From the NCBI GenBank assembly GCA_031275085.1, contig JAISPG010000073.1, positions 1 to 64,000 of the forward strand: 64,000 bases of DNA. The letters run 5' to 3'. Within the stretch, counting starts at the first letter, position 1. Every line of letters starts with the position of its first letter. The notes below the pieces were generated by a model. The model was not told the DNA's origin. It searched no databases and saw nothing but the letters and a program-made list of their open reading frames with translations. The position numbers and the translations under genes are program-made. Below, in pieces: positions 43,576 through 53,891 of the stretch. This stretch comes from Bacteroidales bacterium (lineage in GTDB: Bacteria > Bacteroidota > Bacteroidia > Bacteroidales > ML635J-15).

Positions 43576-44976
43576 ATGAATACAAAATACTTTATAATAT
43601 TTCTGTTCATCATAAGCATTAATAAAGTAACTATTGCTCAACAAAGCGAATACCTGGAGAAAGGATATGAATTATTACATAATGCAGATCAGGGAATACT
43701 AAAATCAGCAAAAGAACTTATTGAAAAAGACAGTATAAATGTTGACTTTACGGATGATGATGGTGTAACTCCATTAATGCTTGCATCTCAGTCCGGACAT
43801 GCGTTTACAGTTAAATATCTAGTTAGTAAGGGTGCAGATGTAAATTTGAAGTCATATGAACATAAAATTTCACCTTTAACAAGTGCGGCAAAAAATAATC
43901 ATCTTGATATTGTTGAAATTCTTTATCAAAACGGAGCAGATATAAATACCATTGATGCATATGGCAGGACACCATTACATTATTCTGTTGCGTTTGGTCA
44001 CATTGAGATAATAAAATTACTTTTATCATATAAAGCAGATCCTAATATAGTTGATAATTTCGGGGTTACTCCTATAAGGTATGCAGTGGAAGATAAAAAC
44101 GATTCCATAATAAATTTATTAATAACTAATAATGCAGATATAAACATTGTTTCAAATGATAACTCAAACCTATTGCATATTGCAGCTTATTATGGAAATA
44201 TAGATTTTATAAAAGATTATGCGGATAATTTTGATATAAATGGAAGTCTGAATTATGAAGGAATGACAGCTATAGATATGGCTATAGCGGGAGGTAATGA
44301 GGATATTCTGGAATGGTTCATTAATTCCGGTTATAAACCAAGAGATACGATTAATGACATTATAACTCCTTTGACTCTTGCAAAATCAGCGAATAATAAA
44401 AATATTATCAAAATAATAAAAAGTAATAAAATTAAAGATATCCCATATCTGTATTTTCGTCGTATCAGCATCGGATATGATTTTATATTTAATCCCGATA
44501 ATTTTTTTATGAGTATTAATACTGGCCTGTGCGAAGACAGGTATGGCTTTAATCTTGAATTGGGATTCATGTTCAATGGTTCGGCAAAATGGATTTCTTT
44601 GCAGCAAAACGCAGATATGTTTTATATCTTAAAAGAAAGTCGTAAAGGTTTTTATTTGGGTATTGGTAAAGATATTAAAATTATTAATTTACCTTATAAT
44701 TCTTATGTAAGTATTTATGGTAAAATCAGGACAATATTTTTCTGGAGCCGTTATAAAGGAATAAATGCAGATATTGTAAACACAAATGTTATTTCACCTG
44801 CTATAGGAGTTGCTTTAAATTTTAACAGATATGTAAGATTATTTTATGAAAACAGTTATTTTAATTTTTATGAACGTGATGATATGAATATTATGTTCAA
44901 TATTGGAATCAAAGGATTTATTAATATCAGGAAACCATATATAAATGAAAAATACCGGTATATTATTAATTATTAG
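43576..44976 (+). CDS. Secreted ankyrin-repeat protein with a beta-barrel-like C-terminus
   Basis: The protein has 466 residues and a signal peptide (about 1-21, ending TIAQ). Residues 55-285 form about seven ankyrin repeats, with consensus-like units such as DDGVTPLMLASQSGHAFTVKYLVSKGADVN and YGRTPLHYSVAFGHIEIIKLLLSYKADPN. The last 170 residues change character: alternating polar and aromatic strands (RISIGYDFIF, FFMSINTGL, YGFNLELGFMF, GFYLGIGKD, SYVSIYGKIRTIFFW, SPAIGVALNFNRYVRLFYENS, NIMFNIGIKGFINI) that read like an 8-stranded outer membrane barrel. Ankyrin repeats are protein-binding. It overlaps the following lipoprotein gene by 32 bases, so the two are coupled. Confidence 0.8.
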   Translation: MNTKYFIIFLFIISINKVTIAQQSEYLEKGYELLHNADQGILKSAKELIEKDSINVDFTDDDGVTPLMLASQSGHAFTVKYLVSKGADVNLKSYEHKISPLTSAAKNNHLDIVEILYQNGADINTIDAYGRTPLHYSVAFGHIEIIKLLLSYKADPNIVDNFGVTPIRYAVEDKNDSIINLLITNNADINIVSNDNSNLLHIAAYYGNIDFIKDYADNFDINGSLNYEGMTAIDMAIAGGNEDILEWFINSGYKPRDTINDIITPLTLAKSANNKNIIKIIKSNKIKDIPYLYFRRISIGYDFIFNPDNFFMSINTGLCEDRYGFNLELGFMFNGSAKWISLQQNADMFYILKESRKGFYLGIGKDIKIINLPYNSYVSIYGKIRTIFFWSRYKGINADIVNTNVISPAIGVALNFNRYVRLFYENSYFNFYERDDMNIMFNIGIKGFINIRKPYINEKYRYIINY

Positions 44977-45370
44977 TTTTTTATTTTTTTTATCAGGATG
45001 TAACAAATTTCCATGGATAAAAGAAGGAGAGTGTGATTATTGTTATTCTGAAAAACCCGGGACTGTAGCTGTACGGCTTAATTTTTCACGGCAATATGAT
45101 GATGAAAGTGAAATATATTATACTGTTTATCAGGGAAAAGCATTTGGCTCGGCTATTGTTCTGGAAGGAAAAACTTCATATTCTTATTTAGACATATATA
45201 TGGAACCTGACAAATCATATACTATTGTTGCCGAATATTTTAAGTTTAATAAAACTTATTATGTTATAAATGAGTGTACCACAAAAATAAAATATTTAAG
45301 ATCTGTATGCGATGATCCATGTTATTATGTCTTTGATACTCAATGCGATCTGGAGTTAAAGATATTATAA
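44945..45370 (+). CDS. Small lipoprotein of unknown function
   Basis: The product has 141 residues with a lipoprotein signal (lipobox FLSGC, cysteine 19). The rest is short beta strands with six further cysteines, including CDYCYSEKPG near 27-36 and CDDPCYYVFDTQCDLEL near the end, and could form a disulfide-stabilised domain. No known family was recognised. Its start lies inside the end of the ankyrin-barrel gene, which suggests translation coupling and a joint role in the outer membrane. Confidence 0.72.
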   Translation: MKNTGILLIISFLFFLSGCNKFPWIKEGECDYCYSEKPGTVAVRLNFSRQYDDESEIYYTVYQGKAFGSAIVLEGKTSYSYLDIYMEPDKSYTIVAEYFKFNKTYYVINECTTKIKYLRSVCDDPCYYVFDTQCDLELKIL

Positions 45371-45458
45371 TAATATGCTAACGAGTTTGAATTAATTAAT
45401 TTGTTATACAAATTCATAATAAAATCAAATTCCGGTACTTTCATATTGAAAAATTTTG

Positions 45459-45466
45459 TAAATTTG
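45459..45466 (+). promoter_or_regulatory. -7 promoter element of the PKD giant gene
   Basis: TAAATTTG fits TAnnTTTG and lies 25 bases before the ATG at 45492. Confidence 0.5.
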
Positions 45467-45491
45467 TGTATTGTTCCAATAATCACAAAAA

Positions 45492-48400
45492 ATGAAAATA
45501 TTATCATTAATATCTAAAAGAAAAAGTGTAAAAATATTACTTTTTCTTTATTTTTTTATTATATCCGGTAATATTTTCTCACAAATTATAGCAGATTTTA
45601 CATATAATGCAGCAAATTACTGTGCTCCGGTAAATATTAATTTCACAAATACATCTACCGGATGTGGAAGCAACTATACATACAGATGGACTACCAGTAA
45701 AGGAGATGAATCAACTACTGTAGAAAACCCCACATTTCATTTTCCGAATGGCGGGAGTTATACAGTAACGCTGGAGATCAGATGTAATAGTTTTATTAAA
45801 GATACTTCAATGACTATTGTTGTATATAATAGTCCCGTAGCCAGCATAACAGGAAATCCCCGAACCGGATGTGTATCATATACAACCGAACTGACGCAGA
45901 ATTCCAGAGCCGGGAATTCCCCGAGCGGAGAAATTACAAGATGGAGATGGAATTTCGGAGACGGCCTCCTTCAGGAATTCTCGAGTCCGGCTCCGGTCTC
46001 ACATACTTTTAGTACATATGGGCATTTTAATATTGCATTAACAGTCGTAGATGAAAATGGATGTTCTGATACTACAAGTATAAGAAACTTTATTTCTGTA
46101 TCCAGAGCTCCACGTATAGACTTTTTTTCTGAAAACCGGCAGTGGTGTAATATTCCTCATGCTGTAGACTTTACTTCTATTGTAAATCCTTATCTTAATA
46201 TAGATTACAATTTTCAGTGGGATTTCGGAAATGGGACTTCAAGCACAATAGCATCTCCGTCAGCTACTTATACGCAATTCGGCGAATATTCTGTTAAATT
46301 GAAAGTCACTGATGCTTATGGTTGTGCTGATTCGATAACCAAAGAAAATTTTGTAAAAATAAACGAAAGAGAAGCCGAATATGAAATAATAGGAGGGCAT
46401 GAAAGATGTATAGGGCTTCCTGTTACGTTTGTAAACCTTACGGATTATGATTGTGTGTGGTATTTTGAAAGTGATGTAATATCACATTTTAACACTGCAC
46501 ATCATACTTATAATACTACCGGAGATCATCAGGTCCGATTTGTTGTTGACCCCGGAGGTAATTGTACGGCAGAAGAAACTTTTACTGTAAATATAGAAGA
46601 AGTTATTGCAAATTTCTCAACTGATCCTACTGATCTTATTTCATGTCAAAGTCCGTTTCTTGTTGATTTTATTAATCAATCATCTCCAAATGCAGTAAAT
46701 TTTCATTATGATTTTACTACTCCTCCTCCATACAATACATCAAGCAGCCCTAATCCAACACACTCGTTTCCTGGAGAAGGGGTATACAGACCAAGACTTA
46801 CGGTAACATCTGAACGTGGCTGTAGTGGGGTTTCCACTAATAATCCGGTAATATATGTGTTTGATTATAAAGTTGAGCCGCAGGGAACTTTTACGGGTTG
46901 TCCGGGAGAAGAACTTAATTTTGACTTTTCTGAACCAAATTTTCCTTTGGAAAATGTTATTTACTGGTGTTGGAAATTTGGAGACCAAGATTCTGTTTAT
47001 TCATATACACAGCCTTTACGGTCGGTAACTCATTCATATGATGAAGCCGGAGTTTACAGAGCATCTTTAAATGTAATTATTGAAATTAATGTAGACGGCC
47101 AGATCAGACATTGTGATATCATAGGATATGCAAGCGTTCGTATAGGAATTCCTTTTTATCCTGAATTTGAAATTGAGACTTTAAATGGTAATGATTCCAT
47201 TTGCCCGGAAGATATACTTGTTCTTACAATAAATAATGACAATGATACTTGTGGTACGGTTTGTACAACTAATTATAATTGGATATTTTATGGATCGGAA
47301 CGAGGAGATACTATAGATGGAAGTTTAGGTGAATCATATTATTCATTTAGAAGAGATACCGGATATATATATGCCAGATTACTTATAGAACACAATGGCT
47401 GTAATACTTCAATGGAATGGGATGATAGCGTATATGTTCATCCTCCGATAATTCCAGATGGAATAAGTTATGAAAATGATTGTAATAATCCGTTTGATTT
47501 TATCTTTGATGCTCAACCTATAGCTGCAGATAGTTGGTTTTGGGAGATAGGAGAAGTTGATATCATTAATAATACTATTGAAATTTTTGATACAATTCTT
47601 GATAATGTTACAACTTTTCCTTATGTTTTTTCTGATTATGGAAAATATATCGTTACGGTAACCGGAATTAATTATAATAGCCAATGTTTGATACATGATA
47701 CAATTGAAGTAAATATATATGACCCACAAGTTTTATTTGAAGTTAATGATACAGTTTTCTGCATAGGTGATATTATTATTTTTAGAGCACATGCTTCTAA
47801 TGATATTGTATCTTATTTCTGGGATTTTGGGGATGGAGGCATAATTAATTGGACAAGTAATGAATTAACAGTATCACATTCTTTTTCTGAAGGAGGTATT
47901 TATGATGTCATTCTTAAGGGATTAGGAGCTGACGGTTGTATATATACATATAGCAAAGCTATAAAAATAGTAAAATTTGATGTGGCTATTTCTCCGGAAA
48001 ATATATCAGGATGTGCTCCTATGGAAGTAGTGTTAACTAATGTAAGTGAGGTATTATATGATGAAGTAGTAGGAGTAAGGTGGCAGTTTAATAATGCAAC
48101 ATTTGGCAGTAACTCAACTGTAGTAAATGAAGTAACCCGGAATCTTGAAGCAGGCTCATATTCTGTAACACTTACACTTACTACGGAAAGGGGTTGCCAA
48201 AGCAGACCTGTGGTTTTTAGAGATATAATAAACCTGTCAACGGCAAATCCGGAGTTTACGGTTTCAACTTATAAAAGTTGTGTAGATTCTATAATTGTTT
48301 TTACAGCAGAAGAAACAGATCCGGATTATACATATACATGGGATTTTGGAGACGGAAATATTATTACCGGAGGTAATGAAATAACACATATATACGATGA

Positions 48401-50012
48401 AGGTCATATATATGGGATAAGTCTTACAGTAAATAATAACGGATGTATTATTGAAAAAAAAGATACCATTTCTGTACATGCAATTGAAAATATTAATATT
48501 ATCAGTGATTTGGGATATTATTTTACGTGTTATCCCATTGAAGTTAAATTATCATCAGATGTGATAGTTGAACCAGAAAACGCAGACTTTTCTTATAGGT
48601 GGGAGTATGAGGGTGGTGCTTCTGTCGAACATGAACCCAGACTAAGTTTAAGTGGCTCCGGTAGTCATGAAATCATTCTTATAATCACGACTTCAAATGA
48701 ATGTGAAGTATCTGTTTCAAGAAATATTGATATTGATGCACCACATGCTCAGATTAGTGTTAGTGATACCTCTATATGTGTTGGAGATGCTATTCTTGTT
48801 GAAGCAATTAATGTAAGAAATGTTGATTATATGGAGTGGGTAATGGGTGACGGTAATGAGTATTTTGACGGATATTTTACTCATACCTATGATTCTGTAC
48901 CGTATACAGGATATTATCAGGTTTCATTACTTGTATTCCAGGATACATGTAAAATCTCACTACCAGTTAAAAATATTTTTGTTCACGATGCAAAAGCTGA
49001 TTTTTCAATATATAATAACAATGGAGATATAATAACAGAAGCAGTCTGCTCTCCTCTAATGGGACATTTAACAAGCCATTCGGTAAATGATGAAAACCGG
49101 TGGTGGTTTACCGACAACATTGAATATGGAAATGGAGAAATACAAGAAAATATAGATATACAAAATAATAGTTCTTTTGACAAAAATGTCACTATAAGCC
49201 TTATTGTTGAAAGTAGTGAAGGATGTAGAGATACAATTGATAAAACCGTTGAGATTTATGCTATTCCTTCTTTGTTTGTATCAAATGATACTGTAATTTG
49301 CTTTGGTGATGAAATAAATTTATTTGCTCATGGAGGAATTATATGTGAATGGAGTCCTGATGAATATATTTCAGATATAAATTCCTATAATCCTTCAATA
49401 AAACCGGAAAGAAATATAACCTATAAAGCAACTGTTAAAAATTCCAGGAATTGTTCAAGTATTGATTCTGTTAATATAAAAGTTCAGCAAATACCGGAAG
49501 TTATTTTTGAATCCGAAGATTTTAATATCATAGTTGGAGAATATTTACAGTTGAATGTAATATCGGATCAGAATAATCTTATATATTCATGGACTCCAAA
49601 TTATAATATTTCATGTAATGATTGTCCGGACCCGGTTTTATCTCCGCTGGAAACAACAACCTATTTACTTGTGGTGGAAGACAGTTTGAAATGTTCCCAC
49701 AACGAATATATTATTAATATTAATGTTGAAGAAATATATACTATAGATGTTCCTATGGCATTTACCCCACAAAGTGATGATGAAAATAATATTGTTTTTG
49801 TAAGAGGCTATGGAATAAAAGATCTGATTCAGTTCAGAATATTTAATCGTTGGGGTGAAGAAATGTTCTTTTCCGACGATCTTAATAAAGGGTGGAACGG
49901 ATATTTTAACGGTAAATTGCAGAATATGGATAATTATTCGTATATTGTTGAAGCAGAAATGCTAAATGGGATTATTCAGTCTAAAAAGGGATATATTATG
50001 CTTATCAGGTGA
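45492..50012 (+). CDS. Large PKD-repeat protein with T9SS type B sorting domain
   Basis: This secreted protein of 1506 residues begins with a hydrophobic signal (about 8-30, ending IFSQ after a basic start). It contains at least eleven PKD-like or related immunoglobulin-type repeats, recognised by WxFGDG or WDFGNG cores (for example WNFGDG near 150, WDFGNG near 250, WDFGDG near 775 and 950) with GxYxVxLxV strands and cysteine spacings. Its end (about 1425-1506) is a gliding-motility-associated type B sorting domain with IFNRWGEEMFFSDDLNKGWNGYFNG and SYIVEAEML. Such proteins reach the outside by the type IX system and act in adhesion or gliding. Ligand and processing are not known. Confidence 0.92.
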   Translation: MKILSLISKRKSVKILLFLYFFIISGNIFSQIIADFTYNAANYCAPVNINFTNTSTGCGSNYTYRWTTSKGDESTTVENPTFHFPNGGSYTVTLEIRCNSFIKDTSMTIVVYNSPVASITGNPRTGCVSYTTELTQNSRAGNSPSGEITRWRWNFGDGLLQEFSSPAPVSHTFSTYGHFNIALTVVDENGCSDTTSIRNFISVSRAPRIDFFSENRQWCNIPHAVDFTSIVNPYLNIDYNFQWDFGNGTSSTIASPSATYTQFGEYSVKLKVTDAYGCADSITKENFVKINEREAEYEIIGGHERCIGLPVTFVNLTDYDCVWYFESDVISHFNTAHHTYNTTGDHQVRFVVDPGGNCTAEETFTVNIEEVIANFSTDPTDLISCQSPFLVDFINQSSPNAVNFHYDFTTPPPYNTSSSPNPTHSFPGEGVYRPRLTVTSERGCSGVSTNNPVIYVFDYKVEPQGTFTGCPGEELNFDFSEPNFPLENVIYWCWKFGDQDSVYSYTQPLRSVTHSYDEAGVYRASLNVIIEINVDGQIRHCDIIGYASVRIGIPFYPEFEIETLNGNDSICPEDILVLTINNDNDTCGTVCTTNYNWIFYGSERGDTIDGSLGESYYSFRRDTGYIYARLLIEHNGCNTSMEWDDSVYVHPPIIPDGISYENDCNNPFDFIFDAQPIAADSWFWEIGEVDIINNTIEIFDTILDNVTTFPYVFSDYGKYIVTVTGINYNSQCLIHDTIEVNIYDPQVLFEVNDTVFCIGDIIIFRAHASNDIVSYFWDFGDGGIINWTSNELTVSHSFSEGGIYDVILKGLGADGCIYTYSKAIKIVKFDVAISPENISGCAPMEVVLTNVSEVLYDEVVGVRWQFNNATFGSNSTVVNEVTRNLEAGSYSVTLTLTTERGCQSRPVVFRDIINLSTANPEFTVSTYKSCVDSIIVFTAEETDPDYTYTWDFGDGNIITGGNEITHIYDEGHIYGISLTVNNNGCIIEKKDTISVHAIENINIISDLGYYFTCYPIEVKLSSDVIVEPENADFSYRWEYEGGASVEHEPRLSLSGSGSHEIILIITTSNECEVSVSRNIDIDAPHAQISVSDTSICVGDAILVEAINVRNVDYMEWVMGDGNEYFDGYFTHTYDSVPYTGYYQVSLLVFQDTCKISLPVKNIFVHDAKADFSIYNNNGDIITEAVCSPLMGHLTSHSVNDENRWWFTDNIEYGNGEIQENIDIQNNSSFDKNVTISLIVESSEGCRDTIDKTVEIYAIPSLFVSNDTVICFGDEINLFAHGGIICEWSPDEYISDINSYNPSIKPERNITYKATVKNSRNCSSIDSVNIKVQQIPEVIFESEDFNIIVGEYLQLNVISDQNNLIYSWTPNYNISCNDCPDPVLSPLETTTYLLVVEDSLKCSHNEYIININVEEIYTIDVPMAFTPQSDDENNIVFVRGYGIKDLIQFRIFNRWGEEMFFSDDLNKGWNGYFNGKLQNMDNYSYIVEAEMLNGIIQSKKGYIMLIR

Positions 50013-50063
50013 TAAAGGTAAAACCTGTATTTAAAAATGACAAATCTTTTAACTAATCCGAGT

Positions 50064-50963
50064 TTAATTATTAAACCTTATATAAGTACCTAGTGGGAGT
50101 TTTTTTGAAAATTTGTCATTTAAAAATAATTCCCCAAAATCAGGATTTGATTCCGGAAAATGAGATTTAATGACATTTTCCGATATTAATGCTGAAAATC
50201 CTAAAGAATAGAGGTTTAAAATAAAAAATGAGTTTTTATTTTTCAGCAGCCTGGAACATATGTATATAATTTCGTTAAGATGTTTTTCCAGTATCCATTT
50301 TTCTCCGTCAGGGCCTCGTCCGAATGCCGGAGGATCCAATATTATACCATTATATTTGTTACCTCTTCTTTCTTCTCTTTGCGCAAATTTTAAAGCATCA
50401 TCAACGATCCAATGAATATTGTCCAGATTACTAAGTTGCATATTTTCCTTCGACCACTGAACTACCGGTCTTACAGAATCTACGTGTACGACTTTTGCTC
50501 CTGCAGCCCTGGCAGCAAGAGATGCTCCTCCGGTATATGCGAATAAATTCAAAACACTATGATCAGCGTTGTAATTATTTTTTATATTATTAAAAATAAA
50601 ATCCCAATTATCTGCCTGTTCGGGAAATATCCCGATGTGTTTAAAAGTATTGAATTTTAAAAGGAATTTCAGATTTACACCTGCATTATTATAACTGATA
50701 ATCCATTCTTCAGGCATATTTTTTTTCTTAAACCATTTTCCTTTTTCGCCATTGGAATTTTTTACATCTATTACAAAACGCGCATCGTATTTTTTTTCCC
50801 ATTCTTCAGGTAAAAGGGTTTTGTTCCATATTGCCTGTGGTTCCGGACGACACAAAATATATTTACCAAAACGTTCCAGTTTTTCAAAATTACCTGAATC
50901 TATTAATTCATAGTCAACCCAATGTTTAGGGGTAATTAACCTATAATTCAGAATATCATTCAT
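50064..50963 (-). CDS. Class I SAM-dependent methyltransferase, RlmI/RlmK-like
   Basis: The 299-residue protein has a short N-terminal part (about 1-90, landmarks ILCRPEPQAIWNKTLLPEEW) and a Rossmann methyltransferase domain. Motif I is VLNLFAYTGGASLAARAAGAKVVHVDSV near 137-164, motif IV is ILDPPAFGRGPDGEKW near 217-231. It fits the RlmI-type group of rRNA cytosine methyltransferases common to Bacteroidota, without their PUA domain. The gene stands between the giant PKD gene and a divergent RNA methyltransferase gene (51088-51888), with no obvious operon. Confidence 0.88.
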   Translation of the reverse strand: MNDILNYRLITPKHWVDYELIDSGNFEKLERFGKYILCRPEPQAIWNKTLLPEEWEKKYDARFVIDVKNSNGEKGKWFKKKNMPEEWIISYNNAGVNLKFLLKFNTFKHIGIFPEQADNWDFIFNNIKNNYNADHSVLNLFAYTGGASLAARAAGAKVVHVDSVRPVVQWSKENMQLSNLDNIHWIVDDALKFAQREERRGNKYNGIILDPPAFGRGPDGEKWILEKHLNEIIYICSRLLKNKNSFFILNLYSLGFSALISENVIKSHFPESNPDFGELFLNDKFSKKLPLGTYIRFNN

Positions 50964-51087
50964 TAGGAAAATTTTTACAAAGTTATAAATTTTATATTTT
51001 CCAGCTTATTAAAACATTTTAATATTTTAAATTCTTTAGGATAATTAGAAAAATATTTAATTTTACATTTCAAAGAAAACACTAAAT

Positions 51088-51888
51088 ATGCTAACAATTA
51101 CCAGCCCGCAAAATAAACTTATAAAAGAAATAATTAATCTTCAGGGAAAATCAAGGGAACGTAAAAAAAATAAAAAGATCATTATTGAAGGCAAAAAAGA
51201 ACTAAGTCTGGCAGTAGGAGCAGGAGTGGAGATTGAGAAAGTTCTTTTTTGTCCGGATATAATAACTATTGACGAAGTAAAAAATATAATAAAGGAACAA
51301 ATATCTTTTACGGATATTTATGAGGTAAGTGAAGCTGTCTTTTCAAAAATTTCGTATCGTGAAACAACAGGAGGAATTGTTGTACTTGCAAAAATGCCTG
51401 AAAAAAAAATAACAGATTTGACAATTAATGACCAATCTGTTTTTATAATATTGGAATCTGTAGAAAAACCCGGAAACCTTGGTGCAATATGCAGAGTTGC
51501 CGATGCAGCAAAAGTCGATGGACTGATAATTTGTGATCCGCTTACCGACATATATAATCCTAATTCAATTCGTTCAAGTCTTGGATGTGTTTTTACTGTT
51601 GATATAATAAGTTCTGATTTTGATGAAACAATAAACTGGTTGAAAGAAAATAAAATTAAAAGCTATGCAGCAGAACTTACTGCCGCCGAATTTTACCAAA
51701 ATATGAACTTAGCCGGAAAAGTAGCACTGATATTTGGGACAGAGGCAACAGGTTTAACTGAAAAATGGATAAAATATGCCGAAAAACGAATAAAAATTCC
51801 AATGCGGGGAGTAATAGATTCACTCAACGTAACAACTTCAGTTGCCATTCTGGTTTTTGAAGCGATGAGACAGCGGAACTTTAAATAA
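51088..51888 (+). CDS. TrmH/SpoU family RNA methyltransferase
   Basis: This 266-residue protein has an N-terminal substrate-binding domain (about 1-95; LTITSPQNKLIKEIINLQGKSRER) and a C-terminal SPOUT domain with the trefoil-knot motifs IILESVEKPGNLGAICRVADAA near 112-134, ALIFGTEATGLTEKWI near 210-225 and IPMRGVIDSLNVTTSVAILVFEA near 235-258. It methylates the 2'-hydroxyl of a ribose in tRNA or rRNA; the target base is not known. It is divergent from the preceding methyltransferase. Confidence 0.93.
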   Translation: MLTITSPQNKLIKEIINLQGKSRERKKNKKIIIEGKKELSLAVGAGVEIEKVLFCPDIITIDEVKNIIKEQISFTDIYEVSEAVFSKISYRETTGGIVVLAKMPEKKITDLTINDQSVFIILESVEKPGNLGAICRVADAAKVDGLIICDPLTDIYNPNSIRSSLGCVFTVDIISSDFDETINWLKENKIKSYAAELTAAEFYQNMNLAGKVALIFGTEATGLTEKWIKYAEKRIKIPMRGVIDSLNVTTSVAILVFEAMRQRNFK

Positions 51889-51904
51889 ATCAAATATTTT
51901 ATAT

Positions 51905-52606
51905 TTAATCTTCTGATTTTAAATCAATTAATTTGCTGATTATTTCTTCATTTTTTTCTTCAATTATCTCGAAAAGCTCTTTTTCAAATAGTTCAAATTC
52001 GCTTTTTTCTTTATTATATTTTATTTTTCCATTTTCAAGATAATGAATATAATCACAAAGGTTTGTAAGTGTTTCAATAATATGTGAAGTTACTATTATT
52101 GTTTTTCCTGTTTTTTTAAGGTGTAATAACACAGAACGGATTATTCTTGTAGATTCAAAGTCAAGCCCGTTAAAAGGTTCGTCAAGTATCATAACAGGCT
52201 TATTCTGCTTTAAAATACCAAGTAAAGCAAGTTTCTTTTTCATTCCTGTAGAGTAGGTGTCAATTATGTTGTCAATGGGCAATGCAAATAATTTATTCCA
52301 CTGTTCAATATCGAATCCGTTATTTTTAAATAAATTTAAATATTCTCGTGCTGTAATATTTGAATAAAAATAACTTTCTGTAACTAAATATGAAATTTCT
52401 GTTTTTTTTAAACTTTTACCGTTATATAAAATCTCTCCGGAATCATATTTTTTTAATCCGTATATAGTATTCAGCAAAGTCGTTTTTCCGGCTCCGTTGA
52501 GTCCGACTATTCCATGAATCATTCCTTCCTGCAAAGATAAGTTAAGGGAATTAATAACTTTTTTTTCTTTCGAATATGATACTGTTAAATTGTTAATTGT
52601 AATCAT
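51905..52606 (-). CDS. ABC transporter ATP-binding protein
   Basis: The 233-residue ATPase has Walker [17 protein letters not shown] near 35-50, the signature YSTGMKKKLALLGIL near 118-132, Walker B VMILDEPFNGLD near 137-147 and the switch histidine in IIVTSHIIETL. Signature TGMKKKL rather than SGGQ and the length are typical of exporter ATPases acting with a separate membrane subunit. It overlaps the permease gene (52593-53540) by 14 bases, so the two form a transport pair. The substrate is unknown. Confidence 0.92.
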   Translation of the reverse strand: MITINNLTVSYSKEKKVINSLNLSLQEGMIHGIVGLNGAGKTTLLNTIYGLKKYDSGEILYNGKSLKKTEISYLVTESYFYSNITAREYLNLFKNNGFDIEQWNKLFALPIDNIIDTYSTGMKKKLALLGILKQNKPVMILDEPFNGLDFESTRIIRSVLLHLKKTGKTIIVTSHIIETLTNLCDYIHYLENGKIKYNKEKSEFELFEKELFEIIEEKNEEIISKLIDLKSED

Positions 52607-53540
52607 TCAGATAAATCTTTAACCGTTCTTTTGATTTAAAATAAAAATATATTGATAACAACCATACCAATGGTAAAAAAAGTGGAATTAATAATCCTAA
52701 AATACCCAGTATTTCAAAAATCTGGGCAGCCGAATATTTTTCATTAGGCTCATAAAATGCATATTTAGTTAATATTTGATAAGTATGGACAGATAAGAAT
52801 ATTATATATTCTGCAATAACGATATACCATACATCAGTATGAAAAATAATAAACATTGTTATTAATGGTAGTACCAATATAGAAAAAGCAATTAAATTAT
52901 ATTTGATTTTTGTAAATAAAAATCTTGATGCTTTCATCTCATATATAATTATCATTTGATATGGTTCACACATGGAATAAAATGCAACCGGGATTATTCC
53001 GAAAATAAATATTGTAACCGGTACTGTTGCAATAAAAAATGAACCTATAAAACCTGCTATCCATATGATAATTATAACATATAAATATCGTCTTACCCCG
53101 CTTTTCCATTCAAATAACCGATCAGGAATTAATTTCAATATTTTGTAATTTTTATTCTGAGGTTTAAATTTAAATTCAAGATTAACAATTATGCTCAAAG
53201 CAAGCGGAATAATTAAAAATTGTATCCATTGTTTGTTTATCAACAGGCATAATATTAGTGGAGTAGAATAAAGCAAATATTCTGTAAAATAAATCTGTTT
53301 ATAATTATCACAACTAACTTTAAGAAATAAACTGTCTTCACGGCTAATGTGTAATAATGTTATGATAACAATAAATCCGGCTGTAATATAAAAAGAGTTT
53401 TTATAATCATTACAATATGTGTATAAAGCATAAATTCCCAGAAAAAACAATACTGCTAAAAATATGATTCTGAAAGATCCAATCTCTTTTATGCTTCTAT
53501 ATATTTGAACAAATCTTATTTTTAAAAATGATTTTATCAT
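52593..53540 (-). CDS. ABC exporter membrane subunit
   Basis: The product has 315 residues with about eight or nine hydrophobic segments (near 25-42, 53-66, 88-103, 109-122, 150-170, 172-190, 210-230, 235-255, 275-300) and no recognised signature. Its position before, and overlap with, the ATPase gene identify it as the membrane part of an ABC exporter. The family is not one I can name. The first 40 residues (RFVQIYRSIKEIGSFRII) are typical of short amphipathic entries in such permeases. Confidence 0.75.
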   Translation of the reverse strand: MIKSFLKIRFVQIYRSIKEIGSFRIIFLAVLFFLGIYALYTYCNDYKNSFYITAGFIVIITLLHISREDSLFLKVSCDNYKQIYFTEYLLYSTPLILCLLINKQWIQFLIIPLALSIIVNLEFKFKPQNKNYKILKLIPDRLFEWKSGVRRYLYVIIIIWIAGFIGSFFIATVPVTIFIFGIIPVAFYSMCEPYQMIIIYEMKASRFLFTKIKYNLIAFSILVLPLITMFIIFHTDVWYIVIAEYIIFLSVHTYQILTKYAFYEPNEKYSAAQIFEILGILGLLIPLFLPLVWLLSIYFYFKSKERLKIYLNDYN

Positions 53541-53865
53541 TTCATTATATGAATAATTAACTATAACTATTTTTTATTGAATTTATTATAATATACATTA
53601 TTAAAGAAAAGTATTAAAACTTTAATCCCGCCCGGAAATTTAAAAGAATCATATCTTTCTGTTTTTAGAATACTATATGTGGGTTCATATCTGTATAAAT
53701 CAGGACAAATTTAATTTTATGTTACAAAAATAAAATATTGCGACTATTTAAAATAAATTATTCATAAATAATACATTCATAATGAAGTAATGATTTTACC
53801 TTTTTATCATGATTATAAATTTTTGAAAAGTAAGTGTTTGTTTTTCGTATAATCCGAAAAATGTC
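53541..53865. other. Intergenic stretch between the ABC exporter and the transketolase operon
   Basis: AT-rich, no frame of any length that looks real and no strong hairpin. A short CCCGCCCGG stretch at about 53627 stands out but is not interpreted. Confidence 0.6.
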
Positions 53866-53873
53866 TACTTTTG
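53866..53873 (+). promoter_or_regulatory. -7 promoter element of the transketolase operon
   Basis: TACTTTTG fits TAnnTTTG, 18 bases before the ATG at 53892. Confidence 0.5.
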
Positions 53874-53891
53874 CTCAATAAATAATATGAG

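Noticed and set aside
45492..50012. Frames of 60-106 codons on the minus strand across the PKD giant
   Set aside because: They are shadows of the repetitive coding sequence and have no supporting features.
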